Made by a program: the position numbers and the translations under genes. From positions 2,046,001 through 2,110,000 of the forward strand of contig NZ_CP081001.1 of assembly GCF_029590555.1 (NCBI RefSeq): a stretch of DNA of 64,000 nt. The letters are read 5' to 3'. Positions 17,754 through 26,541 of the stretch are shown here, piece after piece. Position 1 is the first letter of the stretch; the number at the start of each line of letters is the position of its first letter. The notes under the pieces are model-generated. The model ran no database searches. It was not told the origin of the DNA and saw nothing but the letters and a program-made list of their open reading frames with translations. This DNA comes from Sphingobium sp. V4. Lineage in GTDB: Bacteria; Pseudomonadota; Alphaproteobacteria; Sphingomonadales; Sphingomonadaceae.

Positions 17754-18767
17754 ATGGATGCTAAGAAGATCGTGCTGCTGGTAGGCGCGCTGATCATAGC
17801 CGTTACTACAGCCCTGCTTGCGCGCAGCATGTTGAGTTCATCCAGCGCGCCACAGGTCAATGCCGCCGCCATGCCGGCGGAAGCGGACCTGCCGCATGTG
17901 CTGGTCGCGACCAAGGCGCTGCCGGTCGGCACCATCCTGGATGCGGAAAGTTTCCGCTTCCAGCCCTGGCCCAAGGATCTGGTCGAACAGGCCTATTATC
18001 TGCGCGGCCAGGCCGATCCGGCCAAGCTCGCCGGCTCGGTCGTGCGGACCGCCATCTCGGCGGGCCAGCCGCTGACCCAGGGCGGACTCGTCAAGCCGGG
18101 CGACCGCGGCTTCCTGGCCGCCGCGCTCGGGCCGGGGATGCGCGCCGTCACGGTGCCCGTATCGGCGCAAAGCTCGGTCGCCGGCTTCGTCTTTCCCGGT
18201 GACCGGATCGACCTCGTCCTGACGCAGAGCGTGTCGGGCGGCGGCGACGGCGCCCCGCTCAAGGTGTCCGAAACCATCCTGCGCAACCTGCGCGTGCTCG
18301 CCACCGACCAGCGCATGGATGCGATGGGCGCCGACGGCAAGCCCGTGGTTCAGACCTATTCCAACGTCACGATCGAAGTGACGCCCAAGATCGCGGAGAA
18401 GATCGCGGTCGCCCAGACGATCGGTTCGCTGTCCATGTCGCTGCGCTCGATCGCCGACACCGCATCGGAACTCGACGCCGCCATCGCGGGCACCGATGTC
18501 GACCTGCCCGACGGCGCCAGCCCGACCTCGGAAAAGGCGATACTGACCAAATTGGCCTCGCGCCCGGTCGATCGCGGCTCCACCTATTCCACCGGCGCCG
18601 ACGTGTCGCGCTACCAGCGCAGCTCGGTCCCGGCCAAGGCCGAAGCGCCCGTGCCGGCCATGGCGGCCGCCAACGGCGCGCCCATGGGCACCGTCGCCTT
18701 CAGGGGGCCGGTGATCCGCGTGGCACGGGGCACCAACGTGACCGAAGTTCCGGTCGGGGGGAAGTAA
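17754..18767 (+). CDS. cpaB: Flp pilus assembly protein CpaB
   Basis: Periplasmic/inner-membrane SAF-domain component of the Tad secretion machine (RcpC/CpaB), 337 residues. One N-terminal membrane anchor (KKIVLLVGALIIAVTTALLA), then a SAF domain (VLVATKALPVGTILDAESFR) and RcpC-type sequence (TVPVSAQSSVAGFVFPGDRI). A GAGGGAGG ribosome-binding site precedes the ATG; the open frame runs further upstream without support. cpaC follows after one base. Confidence 0.93.
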   Translation: MDAKKIVLLVGALIIAVTTALLARSMLSSSSAPQVNAAAMPAEADLPHVLVATKALPVGTILDAESFRFQPWPKDLVEQAYYLRGQADPAKLAGSVVRTAISAGQPLTQGGLVKPGDRGFLAAALGPGMRAVTVPVSAQSSVAGFVFPGDRIDLVLTQSVSGGGDGAPLKVSETILRNLRVLATDQRMDAMGADGKPVVQTYSNVTIEVTPKIAEKIAVAQTIGSLSMSLRSIADTASELDAAIAGTDVDLPDGASPTSEKAILTKLASRPVDRGSTYSTGADVSRYQRSSVPAKAEAPVPAMAAANGAPMGTVAFRGPVIRVARGTNVTEVPVGGK

Positions 18768-18768
18768 G

Positions 18769-20265
18769 ATGAAGATCCTGCATCATCGCGCCATGCGCGC
18801 CGCCGCCCCCGCCATTGCGCTGGGCCTGGCCGCCGCGACGCTCGCCACGCCGGTCACGGCGCTCAACGCGGCTCCTTCCGCCAGGCAGGACAGTGCGATC
18901 CTGATGTCGGTCGGCGGCAGCCGGGTGGTCAACCTGCCGGCGCGGATGTCGGACGTGGTGATCGCCAACCCGGAGGTGGTCGACGTCCATGTCCGCTCGC
19001 AGAACCAGCTCTACCTGATCGCCAAGAAGGCCGGTGAAACCACCGTCTTCGCCACCGCGCCCAACGGCAAGGTGCTGTTTTCCGGCACCGTGCGCGTCGG
19101 CAACAACATCACCAGCGTGGACGACATGCTGCATGTCGCGATGCCCGACGCGAACATCGCCGTGAACAACATGAACGGCATGGTGCTGCTGACCGGCACG
19201 ATCAAGGCGCCCGAAGACGCGGCCGAGGCCGAACGCCTCACGCAAGCCTTCGTCGGCAAGGAGGTGACCGTCGTCAGCCGCCTGCGCATGGCGACCCCGC
19301 TCCAGGTGATGCTCCAGGTCAAGATTTCCGAAGTAACCAAGGATATCGGTCACAAGATCGGCACCAATTTCACCAGCATCGACCGCTCGGGCGGCAAGGT
19401 GCTCGGCAGTGTCGGCGGAGGCCTGCGCGATTTCGCTCAGTTCAATGCAGATGACAATAGCTGGGAATTCACGACCCCGGTGGACGGCGGCTACAGCCTT
19501 GGCGGCGTCGCACGCATCCTGGGCATGGACATTGCCGGCGCGCTGGACCTCGCCGAATCGAGTGGCCTCGCCACCGTTCTGGCGCAGCCCAACCTGACCG
19601 CGCTATCGGGCGAAACCGCCAGCTTCCTGGCGGGCGGCGAATATCCCTACACCGTCAGCAACGGTACCCAGGGCAACAGCATCGAATTCAAGCAATATGG
19701 CGTGCAGCTGGCCTTCACGCCCACGGTGCTGGCCGACGGCCGTATCTCTCTGCGCGTCCGTCCGACCGTGTCGAGCCTCGACTTCTCGATCAACGCCAAT
19801 GTCCCCGCGCTCAAGAGCCGCACCGCCGAAACCACGGTGGAGCTGGGTTCGGGCCAGGCCTTCATGATCGCGGGCCTGCTCAACAACGAGGCTGCGAACA
19901 ATATCAACAAGGTGCCGGGCCTGGGCAACCTGCCGATCCTGGGCAGCCTGTTCAAGTCGCGCCAGTTCCAGCGCAACGAGACCGAACTGGTGATCGTCGT
20001 CACCCCCTATCTGGTGAAGCCGGTCAATGCATCCGACATCCATTTGCCGACCGACGGCTTCCGCAACGCCAATGTGGGCCAGGGCCTGTTCCTGCAACAG
20101 GGGCATGACGGGGTGAGCGGCGCCCGGCCGGCCATGCCCAGCCGCGCCCCCGGCGCGCCGATGCCCACGCCCGGCCCGGAAGCGTCCCTGCCCGCGGCCC
20201 CGCTGGCCCGCGCCGACCGGAAATCGGGCAAGAATGCCAGCGCCGCCCCCGGCTTCAGCTTCTGA
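18769..20265 (+). CDS. cpaC: Tad pilus secretin
   Basis: Outer-membrane secretin (RcpA/CpaC) forming the pore for the Flp pilus; 498 residues. Signal peptide (about 1-30), an N-terminal pilus-assembly domain (RVVNLPARMSDVVIANPEVV), a BON-like module (LTGTIKAPEDAAEAERL), then the secretin domain with GLATVLAQPNLTALSGETAS and the signature VPGLGNLPILGSLFKS, followed by a Pro/Ala-rich tail. It begins one base after the cpaB stop. Confidence 0.96.
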   Translation: MKILHHRAMRAAAPAIALGLAAATLATPVTALNAAPSARQDSAILMSVGGSRVVNLPARMSDVVIANPEVVDVHVRSQNQLYLIAKKAGETTVFATAPNGKVLFSGTVRVGNNITSVDDMLHVAMPDANIAVNNMNGMVLLTGTIKAPEDAAEAERLTQAFVGKEVTVVSRLRMATPLQVMLQVKISEVTKDIGHKIGTNFTSIDRSGGKVLGSVGGGLRDFAQFNADDNSWEFTTPVDGGYSLGGVARILGMDIAGALDLAESSGLATVLAQPNLTALSGETASFLAGGEYPYTVSNGTQGNSIEFKQYGVQLAFTPTVLADGRISLRVRPTVSSLDFSINANVPALKSRTAETTVELGSGQAFMIAGLLNNEAANNINKVPGLGNLPILGSLFKSRQFQRNETELVIVVTPYLVKPVNASDIHLPTDGFRNANVGQGLFLQQGHDGVSGARPAMPSRAPGAPMPTPGPEASLPAAPLARADRKSGKNASAAPGFSF

Positions 20266-20281
20266 CGGAAGGATGAAAGAC

Positions 20282-20941
20282 ATGACTTCCCCTCTCCAGA
20301 CCCGTCTGTCGATCAGGACGCTGGGTGCGCTGGCCGTGCTGGCGCTGCCGCTCGCGGGCTGCATGACCGACAGTCCCAATCGCAGCGTCGAATCCGTCCA
20401 CCAGCCGGTGGTCAGCTACGCCAGCTATACCTTCGACGTGCAGGCCGGCCCCGGCGACACGCTGACCCCGGTCGAGGCGGGCCGCCTCGCCGACTGGTTC
20501 GCCTCGATCCGCCTTGGCTATGGCGATCAGGTGGCGATCGTCTCCGACGCCTATTATGGTCCCGCATTGCGTGAAGGCATCGCCGATGTCGTGGCGCGCC
20601 ACGGCCTGCTGGTGGGCGAGGACAGCTCGGCGGTCGCCGGCGCCGCGCCGCAGGGCAGCGTCCGCCTGATCGTGCGCCGCGCGTCCGCCAGCGTGCCGGG
20701 CTGCCCGGACTGGAGCGACAAGCAGGAAGCCGACATGAACCTGGGCGCCTCGGCCAATTATGGCTGCGCGCTCAACGGCAACCTCGCCGCCATGATCGCC
20801 AATCCGGAAGATCTGGTCCGTGGCCAGAGCAGCGACAGCGACCTGCGCACCGCCACCTCCAACCGCGCGATCTCCACCTATCGCGACAAGCCGCCGACGG
20901 GCGCAGGCGAACTCAAGCAGATAACCGCGGGAGCCCAGTAA
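20282..20941 (+). CDS. cpaD: Pilus assembly lipoprotein CpaD
   Basis: Outer-membrane lipoprotein of the Tad system, 219 residues, thought to support the secretin (family knowledge). Lipobox LAVLALPLAGC near residue 28, then a CpaD domain with an OmpA-like flavour (DTLTPVEAGRLADWFASIRL) and two later Cys-containing segments (SVPGCPDWS, NYGCALNGN). I chose the ATG at 20282, which has AGGA eight bases upstream, over the ATG at 20273. cpaE begins one base after its stop. Confidence 0.9.
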   Translation: MTSPLQTRLSIRTLGALAVLALPLAGCMTDSPNRSVESVHQPVVSYASYTFDVQAGPGDTLTPVEAGRLADWFASIRLGYGDQVAIVSDAYYGPALREGIADVVARHGLLVGEDSSAVAGAAPQGSVRLIVRRASASVPGCPDWSDKQEADMNLGASANYGCALNGNLAAMIANPEDLVRGQSSDSDLRTATSNRAISTYRDKPPTGAGELKQITAGAQ

Positions 20942-20942
20942 C

Positions 20943-22226
20943 ATGAACGCACCCTGGAAACCCGGCGCGGGCCTGCGCGATCCGTTCCACGCCTTCGTCT
21001 GCGACGATCATAGTTTCGACATGCTGCGCGCGGTCACTGCCGAAATGGGCTGGGCACCCGAAAAGGTGAACAAGGGCGGGATGCGCAACGCGGTCCAGAG
21101 CCTGTCGATCACGGCATCGCCGCAGATCCTGTTCGTCGACATGTCCGAAAGCGGCGATCCGCTCAACGACATCAACAGCCTCGCCGAAGTGTGCGAACCC
21201 GGCACGGTGGTGATCGCCGCCGGCCAGGTGAACGACGTGCGCCTCTATCGCGATCTCATCGCCAGCGGCATCCAGGACTATCTGCTCAAGCCCTTCGGCG
21301 CCGACCAGTTGCGCGACGCGCTGGCGCAGGCGCAGGCGGTGTTCATGGCGCCGCGCGACGCGGGACCGGAACGCCCCCATTGCACCATGGCGGTGGTGGG
21401 GACGCGCGGGGGCGTGGGCGCCTCCACCGTCGCGACCTCGCTCGCCTGGATGCTGTCGGAAAAGAAGAAGCGCCCGACCGCCCTGCTCGACCTCGACGTC
21501 CATTTCGGCACCAATGCGCTGGCTATGGACCTGGAACCGGGCCGTGGCCTGACCGACGCGATCGAAAATCCCAGCCGCATCGACGGGCTGTTCATCGAAC
21601 GCGCGATGGTGCGGGCCAGCGACACGCTGGCGATCCTGTCGGCCGAAGCGCCGATCAGCCAGCCGATGCTGACCGACGGCGGCGCCTTCTACCAGCTGCT
21701 GGAGGAATTCCGCCTCGCCTTCGAATGCAGCGTCATCGACCTGCCGCGCAACATGCTGATCCAGCATCCGCACCTGATGAGCGACGTCAATCTGACGCTG
21801 GTCGTGACGGAACTGACGCTGGCGGCGGCGCGCGACACGATCCGCATCCTGTCCTGGCTCAAGACCAACGCGCCCCAGTCGCGCGTGGTGGTCGTCGCCA
21901 ACCGCGTCCATCCCGGATCGCCGGAAATCAGCCGCAAGGATTTCGAACAGTCGATCGAGCGCAAGGTGGATGTCCTCATCCCCTTTGACCTGCGCATCGC
22001 GTCGCAGGCGGCCAAGCTCGGCAAGACGCTCGCCGAAACCGCCAAGGGCAGCAAGGTCGGCGCGGCCTGCGCCACCCTGCTCGACGAAGCGCTGGGCGCG
22101 GCGGAGGCCGATGACGGCGGTGCCATCAAGCCGACGGCGCGCAAGGGGGACTCCCTGCTCGGCAAGATCGACTTCAAGAGCATGATCCCGTCGCGCCGCA
22201 AGGACAAGGCCGCGCTGGAAGATTGA
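20943..22226 (+). CDS. cpaE: Tad pilus localisation ATPase CpaE/TadZ
   Basis: A 427-residue cytoplasmic protein. The N-terminal 140 or so residues form an atypical receiver-like domain (ILFVDMSESGDPLNDINSLA), followed by a MinD/ParA ATPase with the deviant P-loop VVGTRGGVGASTVATSLAWM and a Walker B-like TALLDLDVHFGTNALAMDLE. TadZ marks the polar assembly site for the pilus. Normally the hexameric motor gene cpaF comes next; here it is absent. Confidence 0.93.
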   Translation: MNAPWKPGAGLRDPFHAFVCDDHSFDMLRAVTAEMGWAPEKVNKGGMRNAVQSLSITASPQILFVDMSESGDPLNDINSLAEVCEPGTVVIAAGQVNDVRLYRDLIASGIQDYLLKPFGADQLRDALAQAQAVFMAPRDAGPERPHCTMAVVGTRGGVGASTVATSLAWMLSEKKKRPTALLDLDVHFGTNALAMDLEPGRGLTDAIENPSRIDGLFIERAMVRASDTLAILSAEAPISQPMLTDGGAFYQLLEEFRLAFECSVIDLPRNMLIQHPHLMSDVNLTLVVTELTLAAARDTIRILSWLKTNAPQSRVVVVANRVHPGSPEISRKDFEQSIERKVDVLIPFDLRIASQAAKLGKTLAETAKGSKVGAACATLLDEALGAAEADDGGAIKPTARKGDSLLGKIDFKSMIPSRRKDKAALED

Positions 22227-22287
22227 CGGTGCGCCGCCGCCCGGCGGCCGCCCCTGAAGGACAGGCCCACGAAGGACAGGCAAAGAG

Positions 22288-23286
22288 ATGGACGGCAATT
22301 TCCTGTTGATAACGGTGCTGGTGGCGACGATGCTGGGCCTCGTCCTGGTCGCCTTCGCCGGTCCGTCGCCGGACAAGGCGCGCAAGCGCCGTGTCGCCCT
22401 GATCCGTGGCCGTCACAGCGAATCGGCCGAGGCACTACTCGAAGCGCGGATGCGCAAGGCCATTTCCAACCGGCCGACCGGCACCGAAGCCAAGATGCTG
22501 GTGTCGCTGATCCCCAATCCGGACAATCTGGCCAAGCGCATCAAGATGACCGGCCGGAAATGGACGCTCAGCCAGTATATGACGGCCTGCGCCGTGACCT
22601 TCCTGGTCATCACCGCCTTCCTGATGCTGCGCGGCTTTCCCTTTCTCTTCGCGATGATGGTGGGCCTGGCCGCGGGCCTGGGCCTGCCGCACTGGTGGGT
22701 CGGTCGCCTGATCGCCAGGCGGATCAACCAGTTCACCGTCAAATTGCCCGATGCGCTCGAACTGCTGACGCGCGGCCTGCGCTCGGGCCTGCCGATCGCC
22801 GAGACGCTGGGCATCGTGTCGAGCGAAATTCCGGGGCCGGTGGGCGAGGAATTCAAGCTGATCACCGAACGCATCAAGATCGGCCGGACCATGGAGCAGG
22901 CGCTTCAGGAAACCGCAGATCGCCTCGGCACGCCCGAATTCCAGTTCTTCGTCATCACCCTGTCGATCCAGCGGGAAACCGGCGGCAACCTCGCCGAAAC
23001 CCTGTCCAACCTCGCCACCGTGCTGCGCCAGCGCGCCCAGATGAAGCTCAAGATCCGCGCCATGTCCTCCGAATCCAAGGCATCGGCCTATATCATCGGC
23101 GTCCTGCCCTTCCTGGTGTTCGGCATGATCTGCTACATCAACTTCAACTATATGAGCCCCTTCTTCACCCCCGATCCGGCGGGTATTTTCGGGCTATCGC
23201 TGATGCAGGTGATCGGCATCGGCGGCATGTGCTGGATGGCGATCGGCGCCTTCATCATGGCCCAGATGGTCAATTTCGAGATTTGA
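22288..23286 (+). CDS. tadB: Tad pilus inner-membrane protein TadB
   Basis: 332-residue platform protein with a type II secretion GspF domain. An N-terminal helix (NFLLITVLVATMLGLVLVAF), a central membrane pair, the F-domain LPDALELLTRGLRSGLPIAE with RETGGNLAETLSNLATVLRQ, and C-terminal helices. It starts 61 bases after cpaE, the longest gap between cpaB and tadC, where cpaF would be expected. The gap contains an 11-base direct repeat (22256-22266 and 22271-22281). Confidence 0.93.
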   Translation: MDGNFLLITVLVATMLGLVLVAFAGPSPDKARKRRVALIRGRHSESAEALLEARMRKAISNRPTGTEAKMLVSLIPNPDNLAKRIKMTGRKWTLSQYMTACAVTFLVITAFLMLRGFPFLFAMMVGLAAGLGLPHWWVGRLIARRINQFTVKLPDALELLTRGLRSGLPIAETLGIVSSEIPGPVGEEFKLITERIKIGRTMEQALQETADRLGTPEFQFFVITLSIQRETGGNLAETLSNLATVLRQRAQMKLKIRAMSSESKASAYIIGVLPFLVFGMICYINFNYMSPFFTPDPAGIFGLSLMQVIGIGGMCWMAIGAFIMAQMVNFEI

Positions 23287-23303
23287 TGGGGAGCGATTAG
23301 ATC

Positions 23304-24293
23304 ATGGACGCACCCACCCCCGCCGGCACCCTGTTCGGCATGACCGCCACCGATTTCGGCACCCTGCTTGCGGGCCTTGCGACGCTCGCCGTCCTCTTCG
23401 CCCTCTATGCCGTGATGACGGTGCGCGACCCGATGGCCAAGCGGGTCAAGGCGCTGAACGAACGGCGCGAACAGCTCAAGGCCGGCATTACCGCCTCCAC
23501 CGCCAAGCGCCGCGCCAAGCTGGTGCAGAAGAACCAGACGACGGACCAGATGCGGTCCTTCCTCTCCAGCCTGAAGGTGTTGCAGGACGACCAGCTCAAG
23601 GACGCGCAGATCCGGCTGGCGCAGGCCGGCATCCGGTCGAAGGATCTGGCGGTCGCCGTCATCTTCGGCCGCATGATCCTGCCGATCGTAATCGGCGGCG
23701 CCGCCGCGATCCTGCTCTATGGCGTGGGCATCGAACCCGAATGGGGACCGGTAAAGCGCTTTTTCGCCTTCGCGGTCGCGCTGCTGCTCGCCTACAAGGC
23801 GCCCGACATCTATATCGACAACAAGGTGCAGAAACGGTCGGCCGCGATCCGCAAGGGACTGCCCGATGCGCTCGACCTGTTGGTCATCTGCGCCGAGGCG
23901 GGCCTGACCGTCGACGCCGCCTTCAACCGCGTCGCGCGCGAACTGGGCAAGGCCTATCCCGAACTGGGCGACGAGTTCCAGCTGACCGCGATCGAACTGT
24001 CCTTCCTCACCGAACGGCGCATGGCGTTCGAAAATCTCGCCACCCGCGTGAAGCTGGATGCGGTCAAGGGCGTGGTCACGACCATGATCCAGACCGAGAA
24101 ATATGGCACTCCGCTGGCCAGCGCGCTGCGCGTACTGTCGGCCGAGTTCCGCCACGAACGCATGATGCGCGCAGAGGAAAAGGCCGCCCGCCTGCCCGCG
24201 ATCATGACGGTGCCGCTGATTCTCTTCATCCTGCCGACCCTGTTCGTGGTCATTCTGGGTCCGGCCGCCTGCTCGATCAGCACCGCTTTCTGA
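23304..24293 (+). CDS. tadC: Tad pilus inner-membrane protein TadC
   Basis: 329-residue partner of TadB with the same GspF domain: LPDALDLLVICAEAGLTVDAAFNRVARELG and TMIQTEKYGTPLASALRVLS, and terminal hydrophobic helices ending FVVILGPAACSISTAF. It begins 17 bases after tadB and ends the locus. No TadD, TadE/TadG pseudopilins or Flp pilin gene is present in the window, so those must lie elsewhere. A bulged GC-rich hairpin follows at about 24299-24340, without a T-run. Confidence 0.93.
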   Translation: MDAPTPAGTLFGMTATDFGTLLAGLATLAVLFALYAVMTVRDPMAKRVKALNERREQLKAGITASTAKRRAKLVQKNQTTDQMRSFLSSLKVLQDDQLKDAQIRLAQAGIRSKDLAVAVIFGRMILPIVIGGAAAILLYGVGIEPEWGPVKRFFAFAVALLLAYKAPDIYIDNKVQKRSAAIRKGLPDALDLLVICAEAGLTVDAAFNRVARELGKAYPELGDEFQLTAIELSFLTERRMAFENLATRVKLDAVKGVVTTMIQTEKYGTPLASALRVLSAEFRHERMMRAEEKAARLPAIMTVPLILFILPTLFVVILGPAACSISTAF

Positions 24294-24376
24294 AAAATGG
24301 GTCGCGGCCGGGGCGCTTGCCGTAGCGTCCCGGCGACCCCGCCACCGTCCGAGCGATAAAGCGCTGGAATGACCGG

Positions 24377-24420
24377 TTTTCCTCCTCTATTTCCGCTAAC
24401 GTAAGAGGAAAGAAGAGAGG
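24377..24420 (+). promoter_or_regulatory. Leader with pyrimidine tract opposite the Shine-Dalgarno sequence
   Basis: TTTTCCTCCTCT (24377-24388) can pair either with AGAGGAAA (24404-24411) or with the ribosome-binding site AGAGAGG (24414-24420) of the DUF2147 gene. Competing pairings of this type can control translation, but the structure is short and the role is an inference. Confidence 0.25.
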
Positions 24421-24425
24421 ATCGC

Positions 24426-24854
24426 ATGACCATCATCCGCACCACCGCCGGCCTTACTGCCGTCGCGCTGGCCAGCCTCGCCGCCCTGCCCGCCCAGGCG
24501 GCGCAGCCCGTCACCGGCCGCTGGGCCACGGTGGACGGCAAGGCGATCGTCCACATCGCCCCCTGCGGCCGCCAGCTTTGCGGCAGGATCGAACGGATCG
24601 TGAAGCCCACCCCCGGCCGCCCGCAGACCGACATCAGGAACCCCGACCCTGCGCTGCGCGCCAAGCCGCTGGTCGGCCTGGCCCTGCTTTCGGGCTTCAC
24701 CGACGCCGGCGACATCTGGAAGGGCACGATCTACGACCCGGAAAGCGGCAAAAGCTACAGCAGCAAGGTCAGCCGCAACGGCGACGGCACATTGAAGGTG
24801 CAGGGCTGCATCGCCTTCTTCTGCAAGACCCAGACCTGGACGGCCGTGCGATAG
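24426..24854 (+). CDS. Exported DUF2147-family protein
   Basis: 142 residues with a Sec signal peptide (TAVALASLAALPAQA, cleavage near residue 24). The mature part matches DUF2147: PVTGRWATVDGKAIVHIAPC, then GRPQTDIRNPDPALR and GTIYDPESGKSYSSKVSRNG, ending GCIAFFCKTQTW. Family members are small beta-rich periplasmic proteins of unknown function. AGAGAGG lies five bases before the ATG. It is a single gene, convergent with the oxidoreductase at 24940. Confidence 0.88.
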   Translation: MTIIRTTAGLTAVALASLAALPAQAAQPVTGRWATVDGKAIVHIAPCGRQLCGRIERIVKPTPGRPQTDIRNPDPALRAKPLVGLALLSGFTDAGDIWKGTIYDPESGKSYSSKVSRNGDGTLKVQGCIAFFCKTQTWTAVR

Positions 24855-24903
24855 GACGAAGGCCGGCTGGCGAGCAGAAGCGGACAGTCAAGCGCGGTGC
24901 GAT

Positions 24904-24919
24904 GCCGCTCGAAAGCGGC
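24904..24919. other. Small hairpin between convergent genes
   Basis: GCCGCT-CGAA-AGCGGC: a perfect six-base-pair stem with a stable CGAA tetraloop between the convergent DUF2147 gene and the oxidoreductase. No T-run on either side; it may help end transcription from both sides. Confidence 0.35.
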
Positions 24920-24939
24920 CATCCCATATTACCGTCGCT

Positions 24940-26541
24940 CTATCGCCACCGCCGCCAGATCGCGCCGTCCCTCAACACTTCCCGCGCCGCATTATGCCCC
25001 GGCGCGCCGGTGACGCCGCCGCCCGGATGGGTGCCCGCGCCGCACATGTAGAGGCCCTTCACCGGCCCGCGATACGCGCCATGGCCCAGCACCGGGCGCG
25101 CCGCCCACATCTGGTCCAGCGTCAGGTTGCCATGCATGATGTCGCCGCCGACCAGCCCGAATTTGCGCTCCAGGTCCAGCGGCGAGTGGATCTGGCGCGC
25201 GATCACGCTCCTGGCAAAGCCGGGCGCGTGTTCCTCCACCGTCGCGATGATATGGTCGGCCGCCGCCTCCCGCTCATCGTCCCAACTGCGTCCGTCCGGC
25301 AGTTCGGGGGCGAATTGCTGGCAGAAGAGGCTCGCCACATGGCATCCCTCCGGCGCCAGGCTGTCGTCGATGGTCGACGGGATCAGCATCTCGACGATCG
25401 GCTGCCTTGACCAGCCGTCCCGCTTCGCGTCCAGAAAGGCGCGGTCCATATAGTCCAGCGTCGGCGCGAGGATGATGCCCGACCGGTGATGCTCCCCCGC
25501 GCCCGGCAGGCAGGTGAAGTCAGGCAGCGCGGACAGCGCCACATTCATGCGGAACGTACCCGACCCGGCCTTGAACGCGCCGATGCGCCTCACGAAATCG
25601 GCCGGCAGGTCACTCTCCACCATCATCCGCTGGTAGAGCAATTTCGGCCCGACATTGGCGATCACCACGCCCCCCATCACCTCTTCGCCGCTCTCCAGCC
25701 GCACGCCGACCGCGCGCGCGCCATCGACCAGGACGCGCTCGACCGGCGCCTCCAGGCTGATCTCCACGCCCATCGCCTGCACCACTTTCGCCATGATCTG
25801 CGTGATGGCGCCCATGCCGCCGACCGCATGGCCCCATGCGCCCTTCCTGCCGTTCACCTCGCCGAACACATGGTGCAGCAGGACGTAAGCGCTGCCCGGC
25901 GTGTCGGGGCTGGCATAATTGCCGACCACGGCATCGAACCCGAAGGCGGCCTTCACGGCGTCGCTTTCGAACCATGAATCGAGGAAACCGCGCGCCGACT
26001 TGGTGAACAGGTCCAGCACGTCGCGCTGCTGCTCCAATCCCAGGCCAGCCACCCGCCGCCCCTGCTTCACCGCCTCGACGACCATCCCAAGCCCGTCGCC
26101 GACATTGGGCGGGCTTTTCAGCACCAGCTCGCGCAGCACATCCGCCACCACTTCCAGGGCCTCGTAATAGGCGGGCAGCGTCGTGGCATCCTTCGCGCTG
26201 AACTTGCGGAACTCCGCCTGCGTCCGCTCCAGCCCGCCCCCCAGCTTGAGGTAGCCGCCATCGGGCTGGGGCAGGAAATTGCTGATCGGCCGCTCGATCA
26301 CGCGATAGCCATGTGTCGCCAGCTTCATGTCGCGGATGACCTTGGGATTGAGCAGGCTGACCGTGTAGCTGGCGGTCGAGTTGCGGAAGCCGGGATGGAA
26401 CTGCTCCGTCACCGCCGCCCCGCCCACGACATCGCGCCGCTCAAGGATGCGAACCCTATATCCTGCCCGCGCCAGATAGAAGGCGCAGACCAGACCATTA
26501 TGCCCGCCCCCGATGATGACGGCATCGTAGGATTTGCTCAT
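24940..26541 (-). CDS. Phytoene-desaturase-like FAD/NAD(P) oxidoreductase
   Basis: A 533-residue flavoprotein of the CrtI/PYROXD2-type family. The N-terminal dinucleotide motif is YDAVIIGGGHNGLVCAFYLA with RILERRDVVGGAAVTEQ; the C-terminal FAD-binding region is GLYMCGAGTHPGGGVTGAPG. These proteins are not restricted to carotenoid synthesis and there are no crt genes here. Its ATG overlaps the TGA of the Rieske oxygenase (ATGA), so the two are translationally coupled and probably act on the same compound. The substrate is unknown. Confidence 0.83.
   Translation of the reverse strand: MSKSYDAVIIGGGHNGLVCAFYLARAGYRVRILERRDVVGGAAVTEQFHPGFRNSTASYTVSLLNPKVIRDMKLATHGYRVIERPISNFLPQPDGGYLKLGGGLERTQAEFRKFSAKDATTLPAYYEALEVVADVLRELVLKSPPNVGDGLGMVVEAVKQGRRVAGLGLEQQRDVLDLFTKSARGFLDSWFESDAVKAAFGFDAVVGNYASPDTPGSAYVLLHHVFGEVNGRKGAWGHAVGGMGAITQIMAKVVQAMGVEISLEAPVERVLVDGARAVGVRLESGEEVMGGVVIANVGPKLLYQRMMVESDLPADFVRRIGAFKAGSGTFRMNVALSALPDFTCLPGAGEHHRSGIILAPTLDYMDRAFLDAKRDGWSRQPIVEMLIPSTIDDSLAPEGCHVASLFCQQFAPELPDGRSWDDEREAAADHIIATVEEHAPGFARSVIARQIHSPLDLERKFGLVGGDIMHGNLTLDQMWAARPVLGHGAYRGPVKGLYMCGAGTHPGGGVTGAPGHNAAREVLRDGAIWRRWR

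Noticed and set aside
20913..22385. 490-codon open frame antisense to cpaE
   Set aside because: The opposite strand carries an unmistakable CpaE ATPase and the frame shows no domain signature.
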